A stretch of 64,000 nucleotides of DNA from Ensifer adhaerens (lineage in GTDB: Bacteria; Pseudomonadota; Alphaproteobacteria; Rhizobiales; Rhizobiaceae). Every line of letters starts with the position of its first letter. Position 1 is the stretch's first letter. The DNA is taken from positions 930,001 to 994,000 of the forward strand of contig NZ_CP015881.1 of assembly GCF_000697965.2 (NCBI RefSeq), written 5' to 3'. Shown piece by piece: positions 1 through 8,513 of this stretch. The translations under genes and the position numbers were made by a program. The notes under the pieces are model-generated. The model was not told where the DNA came from. It saw only the letters and a list, made by a program, of their open reading frames with translations, and made no database searches.

Positions 1-551
1 GGGTCGACGAAGCGGGTCGTTGCCCACTTGCCTTCCGTGCCCGGCATCGGCGACGGGGTGATTTCGGCCTCGTTGGTGAAGAAGGCCTCCGGCGCGGGCA
101 GGCCATCGACATACTCGTAAGCCTTGCGCACCCAGTGGAAGCGAACGATCGCTTCACTTCCGTTGCGAACGGTCCAGTTGCTCGCCGGCGGAATGAAGGC
201 GAAGCCGCCCGGCTGCATCTTATGCGCCTTACCGTCGAGCGTGATGGTCAATTCGCCCTCGACGACGAAGATCGCGCCCTCGGCGCCTTCGTCGAGTTCC
301 GGCCGGTCGCTGCCGCCGCCCGGAGCGATTTCCATGATATATTGTGAAAATGTTTCAGCAAAACCGGAGAGCGGCCGGGAAAGTATCCACAGCCGGGTCT
401 TGTCCCAGAACGGCAAATAGCTGGTGACGATGTCCATCATCGTCCCCTTCGGAATCACTGCATAGGCTTCGGTGAAGACCGCGCGATCCGAAAGGAGTTG
501 GGTTTGGGGCGGGTTGCCGCCATGCGGCGCATAGTAACTACGGTTGGTCAT
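1..551 (-). CDS. (S)-ureidoglycine aminohydrolase-like cupin protein, 3' end cut by window
   Basis: This minus-strand reading frame starts at an ATG (549-551) behind a GAAGGA ribosome binding site and stays open to the window edge, so about 183 residues are visible and the C-terminus is missing. The N-terminus MTNRSYYAPHGG, the central EIAPGGGSDRPE stretch and the later GGFAFIPPASNWTVRN stretch are typical of the bicupin ureidoglycine aminohydrolases, which release ammonia from (S)-ureidoglycine in allantoin breakdown. The gntR gene lies just upstream on the same strand, so the two may share a transcript. The racemase and amidohydrolases nearby fit a ureide or N-heterocycle pathway. The exact substrate is inferred from family resemblance. 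Confidence 0.75.
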   Translation of the reverse strand, partial: MTNRSYYAPHGGNPPQTQLLSDRAVFTEAYAVIPKGTMMDIVTSYLPFWDKTRLWILSRPLSGFAETFSQYIMEIAPGGGSDRPELDEGAEGAIFVVEGELTITLDGKAHKMQPGGFAFIPPASNWTVRNGSEAIVRFHWVRKAYEYVDGLPAPEAFFTNEAEITPSPMPGTEGKWATTRFVD

Positions 552-574
552 ATCTTCCTTCAGTCTGCTTGCAG

Positions 575-600
575 GCACCGCCTCCTCTAAAGTGCGGTGC
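575..600 (-). other. Hairpin between gntR and the cupin gene
   Basis: GCACCGC (575-581) and GCGGTGC (594-600) form a perfect 7-bp inverted repeat with a 12-nt loop, in the short gap between two genes read on the same strand. No T-run follows on the minus strand, so it is more likely a partial attenuator or an mRNA-processing or stability element than a full terminator. Confidence 0.35.
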
Positions 601-620
601 AATGGGTCGCGCGCGCCGCA

Positions 621-1307
621 TCAAAGCAATGCGGTGCGAAGATCGCGGGGCTGGTCTTTCTCCTCGTCCAGGTCCAGCTCCGCTTCGACGTGGTTCAGGT
701 GCTCGGCCATTTCCTTGATCGCGCTCGCGACGTCGCGTGACGCGATGTACTCGACCACGGCCAGATGTTCGTCCGGTCCGCAATTGTGCAGGTGGTTCGA
801 CCGGTACATTGCGGTGATCAGGGATGTCCGGGACACGAGGTCGCGCAGGATACCGAAGAGGAAGGCAGACCCCGAAAGCTCCGCGAGCAACAGGTGGAAA
901 CCACCGGAAAGCCGAACGATATCAGAGAGATTGCCGGATCGGCCGGCAATGCGCTCCTCTTCGATATGGGCGCGCAACCGGACGAGATCCTTGGGATTGG
1001 CGCGCTCGCAAAGCCGCTCGACGACCCGCTGTTCGATCGCCCTGCGGGCAACGAAGACATCGCGTGCCTCGTCTACCGAAGGCTCGGAGACGAAGGCGCC
1101 CCGGTTCGGCATGATCGTCACCAGGCCATCGCGCTCGAGCGCTGTCAGTGCCTGGCGGATGCGAGCCCTGCTGACGGAGAATATTTCGGCAAGTTGTTCT
1201 TCTTTCAATCGCGTTCCCGGCCGTAGCCGACGCTCTGCGATCGCAAGCCAGATCTTCTCGCAAATGATCGCCGTCGGAGCACCGGCGACTTCGTCCGCGT
1301 TATACAT
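621..1307 (-). CDS. GntR-family (FCD subfamily) transcriptional regulator
   Basis: The 228-residue protein has an N-terminal winged helix (about residues 10-75, including RLKEEQLAEIFSVSRARIRQ and a wing reading LVTIMPNRGAFVSEPS) followed by an all-helical FCD effector domain, with the usual FadR-type length. The ATG at 1305-1307 follows AGGGAGA. It is divergent from the flavin-reductase/racemase pair and co-directional with the cupin gene. A palindromic motif in the divergent gap (1387-1405) recurs in front of the ABC/amidohydrolase operon at 12168-12188, so this protein is the best candidate to control the whole catabolic region. The ligand is unknown; a carboxylated pathway intermediate would be typical of FCD domains. 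Confidence 0.88.
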   Translation of the reverse strand: MYNADEVAGAPTAIICEKIWLAIAERRLRPGTRLKEEQLAEIFSVSRARIRQALTALERDGLVTIMPNRGAFVSEPSVDEARDVFVARRAIEQRVVERLCERANPKDLVRLRAHIEEERIAGRSGNLSDIVRLSGGFHLLLAELSGSAFLFGILRDLVSRTSLITAMYRSNHLHNCGPDEHLAVVEYIASRDVASAIKEMAEHLNHVEAELDLDEEKDQPRDLRTALL

Positions 1308-1386
1308 GAAATCTCCCTTAGCCGTTCGCTTACTCTCGCCGTGCGGCGCTCAAAGTCAATTCCATCCGCTGCAGTTAGATATTGAC

Positions 1387-1405
1387 TACAAAATTGTAGA
1401 CAATA
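1387..1405. promoter_or_regulatory. Putative GntR/FCD operator, copy 1
   Basis: TACAAAATTGT is followed by AGACAATA, giving a near-palindrome centred on TTGTAGACAA. It lies in the AT-rich divergent gap between the gntR gene and the flavin-reductase gene. On the opposite strand the same 11-mer followed by CGACAAAATA occurs upstream of the ABC substrate-binding protein gene at 12168-12188. Two such matches in front of two related transcription units argue for a real binding site. Binding by this GntR protein is inferred. Confidence 0.6.
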
Positions 1406-1499
1406 TTGTGTACCGCAACTTGATGTGCAATGGCAACCGCTTAAACACGACCGTGCGACCGGCAAATAGACCGGGCCGCGGCGCCAATTGAGAGCTCCG

Positions 1500-2144
1500 A
1501 TGGACTTCGATTTCACAGAACTGCCGGCCCAGGACCGTTACCGCCTGCTGACGAACTTCATCGGTCCGCGACCGATCGCGCTGGTCTCGACGCTCTCGCC
1601 GAGCGGACAGGACAATGCCGCGCCGATGAGCTTTTTCAATGTCTTCTCGCACGACCCGCCGATCGTCATTCTCGGTATCCAGACCCGCCCGAATGGGGAA
1701 GAGAAGGACACGGTCGCCAATATCCGGCGCACCAACGAGTTCGTCGTCAACATGGTAGACATGGCGATCGCCGACCAGATGCTGGTCTGCGGCCTGTCCT
1801 TCGAGCCGGATGTCGACGAAGTGGCAATCGCCGGACTGACGGCGGCTGACGGCCTCAAGGTCGGCGCCCGCCGTATCGTCGAGTCACCCTGCTCGATGGA
1901 ATGCCGCGTTGAGCGGCTGATCGAATATGACCGCCGCGTCATCGTTCTCGGCGAGGTCGTGCATATGCACGTGCGTAAGGATTGCCTCGACGAGGAAGGC
2001 CGCTACGTCGACCCGTCCCAATACCAGCCGATCGCACGGCTGCACGCCAACAACTACATCACATCGGATCGTCAGTTCGTCATGCCGACGCCCGACATTA
2101 CCGCCTATGCCCCCCCTGCAAACGCCATGCGGAAGACGAGCTGA
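1500..2144 (+). CDS. Flavin-reductase-like (split-barrel FMN-binding) domain protein
   Basis: The 214-residue protein belongs to the flavin reductase-like domain family: RYRLLTNFIGPRPIALVST near the N-terminus, then NAAPMSFFNVFSHDPPIV and NEFVVNMVD are the usual FMN-binding split-barrel segments. I chose the ATG at 1500 over a TTG at 1488 because the family sequence begins with this stretch. Members either supply reduced flavin to a partner oxygenase or act on a substrate directly; no oxygenase is adjacent. The racemase gene begins 3 nt after the stop codon, so the two are co-transcribed. The role in the pathway is not determined. Confidence 0.75.
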   Translation: MDFDFTELPAQDRYRLLTNFIGPRPIALVSTLSPSGQDNAAPMSFFNVFSHDPPIVILGIQTRPNGEEKDTVANIRRTNEFVVNMVDMAIADQMLVCGLSFEPDVDEVAIAGLTAADGLKVGARRIVESPCSMECRVERLIEYDRRVIVLGEVVHMHVRKDCLDEEGRYVDPSQYQPIARLHANNYITSDRQFVMPTPDITAYAPPANAMRKTS

Positions 2145-2147
2145 TCC

Positions 2148-2879
2148 ATGCGTATCCTGCTGATCAATCCGAACTCCACCCGCTCGATGACCGAACAGGC
2201 GCATCGCAGCGCCGAGCGCGTCGCTGCATCCGACACCCAGCTCGAATCGATCAACCCGACATCGAGCCCAGCCAGCATCGAAGGCCATGCCGACGAAGCG
2301 ATGGCTGTGCCAGCGATGCTTGCGGAAATCCGCAAAGGCGAAGCGCGCGGCATCGATGCCTATGTAATCGCCTGCTTCGACGATCCCGGACTTGGCGCTG
2401 CACGCGAGATCGCTCGCGGTCCGGTCATCGGCATCTGTCAGGCGGCCGTGCAGGTGGCGATGAACATTGCGACCCGGTTTACGATCATCACCACCCTGCC
2501 CCGCTCCGTGCCGATCATCGAGGACCTCGCCGAGGCATACGGTGCCGGCCATCGCTGCCGCAAGGTGCGATCGGTCGACATGCCCGTGCTGGCGCTGGAG
2601 GAGGATTTGGCCCACACCGAGGAGATGCTGGTTCAGGAGATCCTGAAAGCACGCCAGGAGGATGGCGCCGAAGCGATCATCCTCGGCTGTGCCGGTATGT
2701 CTGAGCTCTGCGACCGCCTGAAGGCGCGTACCGGCATGCCTGTGATCGACGGCGTCACGGCAGCCGTGAAGCTTGCCGAGGCGCTCGTCGGGGGCGGTTA
2801 TGCCACCTCGAAGGTCGGTGCGTACGACTATCCGCGCACCAAGGAAGCGCCGGCCTGCCGGCTGGTCGACGCCAGCTGA
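2148..2879 (+). CDS. Asp/Glu/hydantoin racemase family protein
   Basis: The protein is 243 residues, normal for the Asp/Glu/hydantoin racemase superfamily. It opens with RILLINPNSTRSMTE, the family start signature, and carries the two catalytic cysteine regions, YVIACFDDPGLGAAR (about residue 78) and AIILGCAGMSEL (about residue 184). Related enzymes racemise hydantoins or allantoin, which suits a neighbourhood with a ureidoglycine-aminohydrolase-like cupin and amidohydrolases. It is tightly linked to the flavin-reductase-like gene and followed by a strong terminator hairpin. Allantoin versus hydantoin specificity cannot be decided from sequence alone. Confidence 0.82.
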   Translation: MRILLINPNSTRSMTEQAHRSAERVAASDTQLESINPTSSPASIEGHADEAMAVPAMLAEIRKGEARGIDAYVIACFDDPGLGAAREIARGPVIGICQAAVQVAMNIATRFTIITTLPRSVPIIEDLAEAYGAGHRCRKVRSVDMPVLALEEDLAHTEEMLVQEILKARQEDGAEAIILGCAGMSELCDRLKARTGMPVIDGVTAAVKLAEALVGGGYATSKVGAYDYPRTKEAPACRLVDAS

Positions 2880-2891
2880 GCGCATCCGAAT

Positions 2892-2930
2892 ATGTCACCG
2901 GGCGCACATGGCGCCCGGGACATTTTGTTT
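2892..2930 (+). terminator. Rho-independent terminator of the flavin-reductase/racemase operon
   Basis: A GC-rich stem pairs 2892-2905 with 2911-2923 (CCGGGCGC against GCGCCCGG, extended by ATGTC/GACAT with one bulged A). It has a short loop and is followed by TTTTGTTT. Confidence 0.8.
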
Positions 2931-2944
2931 CCGGCGCCGTGCTG

Positions 2945-3592
2945 TCAGCGCGTCAGGGCGTCAAGCTGCTCCTCGAGCGTCGCCACCTTCCGCTCAAGCG
3001 CTTCCTGTCGTTCTTCGAGAGCCGATAGGGCCGAACCGCTCGGCGCCGACGACACGGCCGCCCTTTCGGCAGGCTGCTCGACTTCACCACACAAGAGATG
3101 CGCGAAGCGGTCTTCGCGCTGGCCGGCACCCCGGTTCAGTTGAACGATGAGCGGCGGCCGGCGGCCCATCATCAGATCCAGATTGTCCTTCAGCTCCTCG
3201 ATCGACGAGAACCGCGCCATGCGCTCGCTGCGCGCCCAAAGCTCGTAGGCCGTCTGCGGGCCGCGCAGAAGAAGCAGGCCGAGCACGACGATCTGCGGCG
3301 ACGTCAGCGAGAAGCGGTTGGCTGCGAGGTGCTCGTAGCGCTCGACCCGCGAGGCAAATGCTTGCCGGACCAACCCTTTCTGCCCCAGAGACGAGAGAGC
3401 GCGGTGGATCTCGACCTGCTCGAGCGCCATGACTGGATCGCGCGCCGTTTTCTGGTTGGCAGCCGAATGCGCCGAATTGAGCGTCAGCGGATAGACGTCG
3501 GGCGTCGTTTCCTTCTTCTCGATCAGGCATCCGAGAACGCGGGCTTCAACGGCATTGAGGACGGGGAAATCGGTGTCGGAGGTCGTGTTCAT
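2945..3592 (-). CDS. YceH/DUF480 family protein
   Basis: The 215-residue product has the characteristic YceH features: LNAVEARVLGCLIEKKETTP at the start, TLNSAHSAANQKT, then duplicated winged-helix-like segments ending in a short coiled coil (EERQEALERKVATLEEQLD). The start at 3592 (MNTTSD) gives the usual family length and has a GAAGAG ribosome binding site; an upstream in-frame start would add 23 unconserved residues. Its function is unknown, although the fold suggests nucleic-acid binding. It converges with the racemase operon and does not look linked to the catabolic genes. Confidence 0.85.
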   Translation of the reverse strand: MNTTSDTDFPVLNAVEARVLGCLIEKKETTPDVYPLTLNSAHSAANQKTARDPVMALEQVEIHRALSSLGQKGLVRQAFASRVERYEHLAANRFSLTSPQIVVLGLLLLRGPQTAYELWARSERMARFSSIEELKDNLDLMMGRRPPLIVQLNRGAGQREDRFAHLLCGEVEQPAERAAVSSAPSGSALSALEERQEALERKVATLEEQLDALTR

Positions 3593-3812
3593 AAGCCAAC
3601 TCTTCAAATCAACGCATTTCGATCCCGGCCGGATGTCCCGAGCGGGAAGCGGTCCGACCATAGGCCCCTACCCTAACGTGAGTGTTGGAGCCCGGGAATG
3701 GTCATCGGTCTATTTCGTTGAATTCCGGTTAGCAGCCTAGCACTTGCCCCACGACAGCGATGCGAAAGGGGCATGCGAACTGCTTGGCGCAAAAACTGAA
3801 AATTGCCGGCGG

Positions 3813-3849
3813 CAAAAAAGAGGCTCCGCGACTGGTACGACACGGAGCC
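3813..3849 (-). terminator. Rho-independent terminator of the seven-gene ABC/amidohydrolase operon
   Basis: Read on the minus strand, GGCTCCG (3849-3843) pairs perfectly with CGGAGCC (3828-3822) and is followed by TCTTTTTT. It lies 26 nt past the stop codon of the last gene in the operon. Confidence 0.85.
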
Positions 3850-3875
3850 CAAGTCTTCAGGGAAAGAGGTTGGCG

Positions 3876-4856
3876 TTACGCTGCGTTGATCGCCTTCACA
3901 GTTTCTTCGATGCGGTGGCAGGCGGCACGCGAGCCGTCAGCGAAGCTGCGCATCTCCGGCCGCTCGCTCTTGCAGCGCTGGTCTGCAAACGGGCAACGCG
4001 GATGGAAGGTACAGCCGGACGGCGGGTTCAGCGGGCTCGGCACTTCGCTCGCCGCAATGCTGCGCCCGCGCTTTGGATGGGTAATATCCGGGATCGTCTC
4101 CAGCAGCAGCTGGGTATAGGGATGCCTCGGATTGGCAAAGAGTGTCTCGGTGTCTGCCTCCTCGACGATGCGTCCGAGATACATCACGGCGATCCGGTCC
4201 GACATGTGGCGAACCACGCTCATGTCGTGGCTGATGAACAGATAGGTCAGCCCCATCTCGTCCTGCAGCTTGCGCATGAGGTTGAGGATCTGCGCCTGGA
4301 CCGACACGTCGAGCGCCGAGGTCGGCTCGTCGCAGACGAGGAACTCCGGCTCGCCGGCAAGCGCGCGGGCAATCGAGATACGCTGGCGCTGGCCTCCCGA
4401 AAACTCGTGCGGGAACTTGGCACCGTCCGAGGGCGCAAGGCCGACGATCGTCAGCAGTTCGCCGACCCGGTCCATGATCTCGGCTTCGGAGTTGCGCAGC
4501 TTCAACTCGCGCAGCGGTTCGGCGATGATGTTGCGCACCCGCCAGCGCGGATTGAGGCTTGCATAGGGATCCTGGAAGATCATTTGGGCCGAGAGCGGCT
4601 CGCCGTTCTTGCTCGGTGCAAACCGCACCTCGCCTTCGCTGGCGCGATAAAGACCTGTGACCAGCCGCGCCACCGTCGACTTGCCGCAGCCAGATTCGCC
4701 GACGAGGCTCAGACAGCCGCCCATGGGCACGCTGAAGCTGATGTCGTCCACGGCGCGCACGAACTGCCGCGGTTTGCGCTCGATGACGCGGTTCAGCCAG
4801 GGTGCCGAAACGTCGAAATTGCAGGTCAGGTCGTTGACCGTCAGGGCATCACTCAT
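3876..4856 (-). CDS. Opp/Dpp-type ABC transporter ATP-binding protein (OppF-like)
   Basis: The 326-residue ATPase energises the importer encoded upstream. Walker A is GESGCGKST at about residues 53-61, the signature is FSGGQRQRIS, and Walker B is FLVCDEPTSALD. The C-terminal oligopeptide-transporter extension carries the cysteine-rich CTFHPRCPFADQRC segment. The start MSDALTV at 4856 overlaps the stop of the preceding oppD-like gene by 4 nt (ATGA); the longer open frame upstream is a shadow of that gene. It is the last gene of the operon, just before a terminator. Confidence 0.92.
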   Translation of the reverse strand: MSDALTVNDLTCNFDVSAPWLNRVIERKPRQFVRAVDDISFSVPMGGCLSLVGESGCGKSTVARLVTGLYRASEGEVRFAPSKNGEPLSAQMIFQDPYASLNPRWRVRNIIAEPLRELKLRNSEAEIMDRVGELLTIVGLAPSDGAKFPHEFSGGQRQRISIARALAGEPEFLVCDEPTSALDVSVQAQILNLMRKLQDEMGLTYLFISHDMSVVRHMSDRIAVMYLGRIVEEADTETLFANPRHPYTQLLLETIPDITHPKRGRSIAASEVPSPLNPPSGCTFHPRCPFADQRCKSERPEMRSFADGSRAACHRIEETVKAINAA

Positions 4857-5839
4857 AGCACTCCTCCTGCATTGAGCCAGCATGCGGCGACGCCGGTCCC
4901 GACTGGCGCCGGTTCGGGCCGGTCCTTGCGGCAACGCGGCCCGGCATCCGGGCAGCGCGGGTTGAAGGCGCAGCCGGCGGGGATCGCGTTCAGCCGCGGC
5001 ATGGAACCGTCGATCTGGTTCAGCCGCTCGACGCGGCGGCCAAGCGCCGGGATCGAGCCCATCAGGCCCCGCGTATAGGGATGACGGGCGTTTTTCAGCA
5101 CCTCGGCGACAGGGCCGATTTCGACGAGCCGCCCGGCATACATGACCGCGACGCGATCGGCCGTCTCGGCAATCACGCCCATGTCGTGGGTGACGAGCAT
5201 GACCGCCGTTCCGTGATCGTCGCAAAGACGGCGAAGCAGCGAGGTGATCTGCGCCTGGATCGAAACGTCGAGCGCCGTCGTCGGTTCGTCGGCGATGATC
5301 AGCTTCGGTTCCGCAGCAAGTGCCAGGGCGATGACGACGCGCTGGCGCATGCCACCCGAGAACTGATGCGGATAGTGGTCATAGCGTGCCTCGGGCGCCG
5401 GAATGCCAACTTCCTTCAGGAGCTGAATCGCCCGCGCCTTGGCATCGGCCTTGGAAAGCTTCAGGTGAAGGCGGATGGTTTCAACTAGCTGCGCCCCGAC
5501 GGTGAAGAGCGGGTTCAGCGAGGTCAACGGATCCTGGAAGATCGCCCCGATCTGCCGGCCGCGCACCTGCTGCATCTGCTTGTCGTCGAGCTGGTCGATG
5601 CGGCGGCCGCCGACCCAGACCTCGCCGCCGGAAATGCGGCCAGGCGGCTCCAGAAGACCCTGGACGGCTAGACCGGTCATCGACTTCCCGGCGCCGGACT
5701 CACCAACGACGCCAAGAATTTCGCCGGGGCGAATGCTGAGCGAAACGTCGGATAGCGCCTGCACCGTTCCATGGCGGCCAGGGAATTCGACGCAGAGACC
5801 GCGCACGTCGAGCACGGCCGATGAGGTATGTTCAGTCAT
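4853..5839 (-). CDS. Opp/Dpp-type ABC transporter ATP-binding protein (OppD-like)
   Basis: The protein has 328 residues with Walker [10 protein letters not shown] (about residues 50-58), signature [12 protein letters not shown], Walker [13 protein letters not shown] and the C-terminal extension [14 protein letters not shown]. It pairs with the OppF-like protein to power the transporter. It overlaps both neighbours by 4 nt, which points to translational coupling. The Walker A motif ends in Ser-Met rather than the commoner Ser-Thr; this is seen in OppD-type subunits and is not a defect. Confidence 0.92.
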   Translation of the reverse strand: MTEHTSSAVLDVRGLCVEFPGRHGTVQALSDVSLSIRPGEILGVVGESGAGKSMTGLAVQGLLEPPGRISGGEVWVGGRRIDQLDDKQMQQVRGRQIGAIFQDPLTSLNPLFTVGAQLVETIRLHLKLSKADAKARAIQLLKEVGIPAPEARYDHYPHQFSGGMRQRVVIALALAAEPKLIIADEPTTALDVSIQAQITSLLRRLCDDHGTAVMLVTHDMGVIAETADRVAVMYAGRLVEIGPVAEVLKNARHPYTRGLMGSIPALGRRVERLNQIDGSMPRLNAIPAGCAFNPRCPDAGPRCRKDRPEPAPVGTGVAACWLNAGGVL

Positions 5840-7320
5840 CGCTGCACCTCCAATGGGTAGCTCGGCGGGAAGATCTCGCTGACAGGCGGGTGACCGAAGC
5901 TCCGCTCCGGATACTTGGCAATCAGGCCATCGAACTGGACCTGTGCCTGCGCGCGTGCCGCGTTCATGTCGAAGCCTGCCACCGCGCCATATCGCATCGA
6001 CAGACGGCCATCGACGAAGACCGCCTTGGTGACGCGTCCGGAACCACCGACGACGAGCGTCGTGATCGGATCGATCGCCGGCGCCATGTGATGGTCCATG
6101 AGATCGAACACGGCAATATCGGCACGGGCGCCCGCTTCCAGGCGACCGAGATCCGAGCGACCGAGGGCCTTGGCGCCGCCAAGTGTCGCAGCATCAAAGA
6201 GATCGGCGCAGCTGACGGCTGACGGGTCGCCTTCGACGACGCGGGCAGCGATCAGGCCGACGAGCAGGTTCATCAGCATGTCCGGCGGCGTCGTATCGGT
6301 GCCCATGGCAATATTGACGCCGCGGGCCTTGACCGAGCGGAACGAGTTGAGCGTGCTGCCGCCGCGGGCCGAAACCAGCGGGCAGTGCACGATACTCACG
6401 CCGTTTTCGGCATAGAGACGCAGATCGTTGTCGGTCGCCTGGGTCGCATGCGGCGCAATCAGCCGGTCGCTCAAGAAACCGAAGCTCGCCAGCCATTCCG
6501 GCGCCGTCTTGCCATGCAGGCGGCGGACGGTGTCGACCTCCATCGTGCCCTGCGCAGCATGAAGCCGGATCGGGCAATTGAGGTCGCGCGCCGCATCGGC
6601 GGTGCGCACCAGCAGTTTCTCGGTGCAGGTTTCCACCCGGTCGGGAGCCAGCAGGCCCTTCACCAAGCCACCATGGCGACCTTCATGGTCACGGATGAAG
6701 CCAATCGCGTCGTCAAGGCCCTTCAGACCCCTTGCCTCGTCGAAGATCGCTTCGAGTTGACCCGGCGCCGTCACCATCATGCCGCCGGCGCGATAGGCCG
6801 GGCTCAGATAAACGCGAAGACCCAGGTCACCTGCGGCGTCGGATGCGGCGGCGAATTCAGCAACGGTCTCGCCCCATTCGCGATAGAAAAGCGAGGCGAT
6901 CGGCGCTGCGGTGGTGATGCCATTCAAGAGAAGCTGCGCGAAGGCGAAGCGCTTCTGGAACGCCAGCTCCTCCTGCGTGTACATCTCATAGGGGCCGCGC
7001 TCGATGTAGCTCAGCGGCCAGACGCGACCCTTGGCCCAACCAGGCTGATGGTCGATCGCTAAGATCGTCGTGTCGAGATCAGACAGCGCATCGAGGTCGA
7101 TGAGCCCGGGGCTGATCATGGCTGCGCCGAGATCGATGCGGCGTGCCACCTCTCCTTCGAAACGTGGGCCGACATAGAGCAGCGTGCCGCCCTCGATGAC
7201 GACTTCGCCGTTCGGGATCAGCCGGTGCGAACCGTCGCGGTGCCCGAGCACCCATTGTGCTGTCAGAAGCGTGCGTCCTTCGGCGCGCTCACCGAGCGTC
7301 AAATCCTTGATGTTGGTCAT
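5836..7320 (-). CDS. Amidohydrolase-superfamily protein with an altered N-terminal metal motif
   Basis: The start MTNIKDL at 7320 gives 494 residues, like chlorohydrolase/deaminase-type amidohydrolases. The barrel landmarks are IRLHAAQGTMEVD (third histidine), LIAPHATQATDND (fourth histidine) and AMGTDTTPPDMLMN (catalytic aspartate). The N-terminal HxH normally found after PGLI is replaced by PGLIDLDALSDLD, so two canonical metal ligands are missing at that place. It overlaps both neighbours by 4 nt. It probably hydrolyses or deaminates the imported compound together with the next protein. Either it belongs to a subfamily with a different metal site, or it is not catalytically conventional. 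Confidence 0.8.
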   Translation of the reverse strand: MTNIKDLTLGERAEGRTLLTAQWVLGHRDGSHRLIPNGEVVIEGGTLLYVGPRFEGEVARRIDLGAAMISPGLIDLDALSDLDTTILAIDHQPGWAKGRVWPLSYIERGPYEMYTQEELAFQKRFAFAQLLLNGITTAAPIASLFYREWGETVAEFAAASDAAGDLGLRVYLSPAYRAGGMMVTAPGQLEAIFDEARGLKGLDDAIGFIRDHEGRHGGLVKGLLAPDRVETCTEKLLVRTADAARDLNCPIRLHAAQGTMEVDTVRRLHGKTAPEWLASFGFLSDRLIAPHATQATDNDLRLYAENGVSIVHCPLVSARGGSTLNSFRSVKARGVNIAMGTDTTPPDMLMNLLVGLIAARVVEGDPSAVSCADLFDAATLGGAKALGRSDLGRLEAGARADIAVFDLMDHHMAPAIDPITTLVVGGSGRVTKAVFVDGRLSMRYGAVAGFDMNAARAQAQVQFDGLIAKYPERSFGHPPVSEIFPPSYPLEVQR

Positions 7321-8513
7321 GGGATCGCCACCTCCGCCACGCCGTTGCGGGCGACGACGCGGCCACGCTTGACGACCAGCGGCCGCGGCGCGACGTCGAC
7401 GACGGCATGCGCCAGCGTCTCGCCGGTGAGCAGGGTGAAATCGGCATCGCAGCCAACATCGAGGCCATATCCCTTGATATCCATGACGTCGGCGCCGCCC
7501 TTGGAGCAGACGTAAAGCGCATGTTCGAGATCGACGTCGCGGCGCAGGCCGTTCTTCATGCCGAGAATGCGGGCGCGATCCATCATGTCGGGCTGGCCCC
7601 ACGGACCCCAGGTGTCGCGGATACCGTCGCAGCCGGCAGCAACCTTCACGCCGGCATCCTTCAGACGCAGGATCGAAGGCACGGTCGAAGACGGAGAGCC
7701 TGTCGTGACGATACGGATATCGAGTTCGGCGATCTGTTCGATGAGACCGCCGACGCGCAGATAATCCGGTGCGCCGAGCGCAAAGGCGTGGCTGATTGCG
7801 ACCTTGCCTTGCATGCCGAGCGCGCGGATGCGCTCGAACATCATCTCCATGCTGAAGGCGCCGAGTTCGCCCTGCTCATGCAGGTGAATGTCGATCGGCT
7901 TTCCATGTTTTTCGGTAAGGCCGAAGATCGCGTCGAGATGGCCCTTCGGGTCGCGATCGATGCCACAGGGGTCAATGCCGCCAAGGACTTCCGCGCCATT
8001 GCTCAGAGCCTTGTCGAGCAACTCGACAGTGCCGGGCCGCGTGACGAGGCCCGACTGCGGGAATGCGACGACCTCGATATCGATGACATCTTTCAGCACC
8101 TGGCGGGTCTCGATGATACCTTCCATCAGCCGGAGGCCATGGGTGGTGTCGATGTCGACATGGCTGCGGATGTGGCTTGCGCCATTGGCAGCGAGCATGA
8201 TCGCCTGGCGCATGGACTGGCGGTGCGGATCAATGCCGATTTCCAGCCGCTTTTCGCGTTCGAAATCGATGCGTTCGCGCAGCGTTGCGGTCTTGGCGTT
8301 GACGTGCCAGGGCATGCCCCAGACCGACTTGTCGAGATGGGTATGCGCCTCGATCAGACCGGAGATCACGATATGACCGTTGCCGTCTTCCACGGCCACG
8401 CCATCGGCGGCGAGGCCCTTGCCGAAGGCGGCGATCTTGCCGTCGCGCACGAGGATGTCGGTCGCTTCGCCGGCATTGGGCCTGACGTTACGGATCAGGA
8501 GATTGGACATCAT
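7317..8513 (-). CDS. Cytosine-deaminase-like amidohydrolase
   Basis: The 398-residue protein matches the CodA-type amidohydrolase layout: HTHLDKSVWG (HxH metal ligands) about residue 58, IRSHVDID, IDIHLHEQGE, AISHAFALG, and AAGCDGIRDTWGPWG with the catalytic aspartate. Relatives deaminate cytosine, isoguanine or other cyclic amidines, so the substrate is probably an N-heterocycle. Two consecutive ATG codons (8513 and 8510) could both serve as start. It directly abuts the permease gene and overlaps the second amidohydrolase gene by 4 nt, tying import to degradation. Confidence 0.88.
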   Translation of the reverse strand: MMSNLLIRNVRPNAGEATDILVRDGKIAAFGKGLAADGVAVEDGNGHIVISGLIEAHTHLDKSVWGMPWHVNAKTATLRERIDFEREKRLEIGIDPHRQSMRQAIMLAANGASHIRSHVDIDTTHGLRLMEGIIETRQVLKDVIDIEVVAFPQSGLVTRPGTVELLDKALSNGAEVLGGIDPCGIDRDPKGHLDAIFGLTEKHGKPIDIHLHEQGELGAFSMEMMFERIRALGMQGKVAISHAFALGAPDYLRVGGLIEQIAELDIRIVTTGSPSSTVPSILRLKDAGVKVAAGCDGIRDTWGPWGQPDMMDRARILGMKNGLRRDVDLEHALYVCSKGGADVMDIKGYGLDVGCDADFTLLTGETLAHAVVDVAPRPLVVKRGRVVARNGVAEVAIP

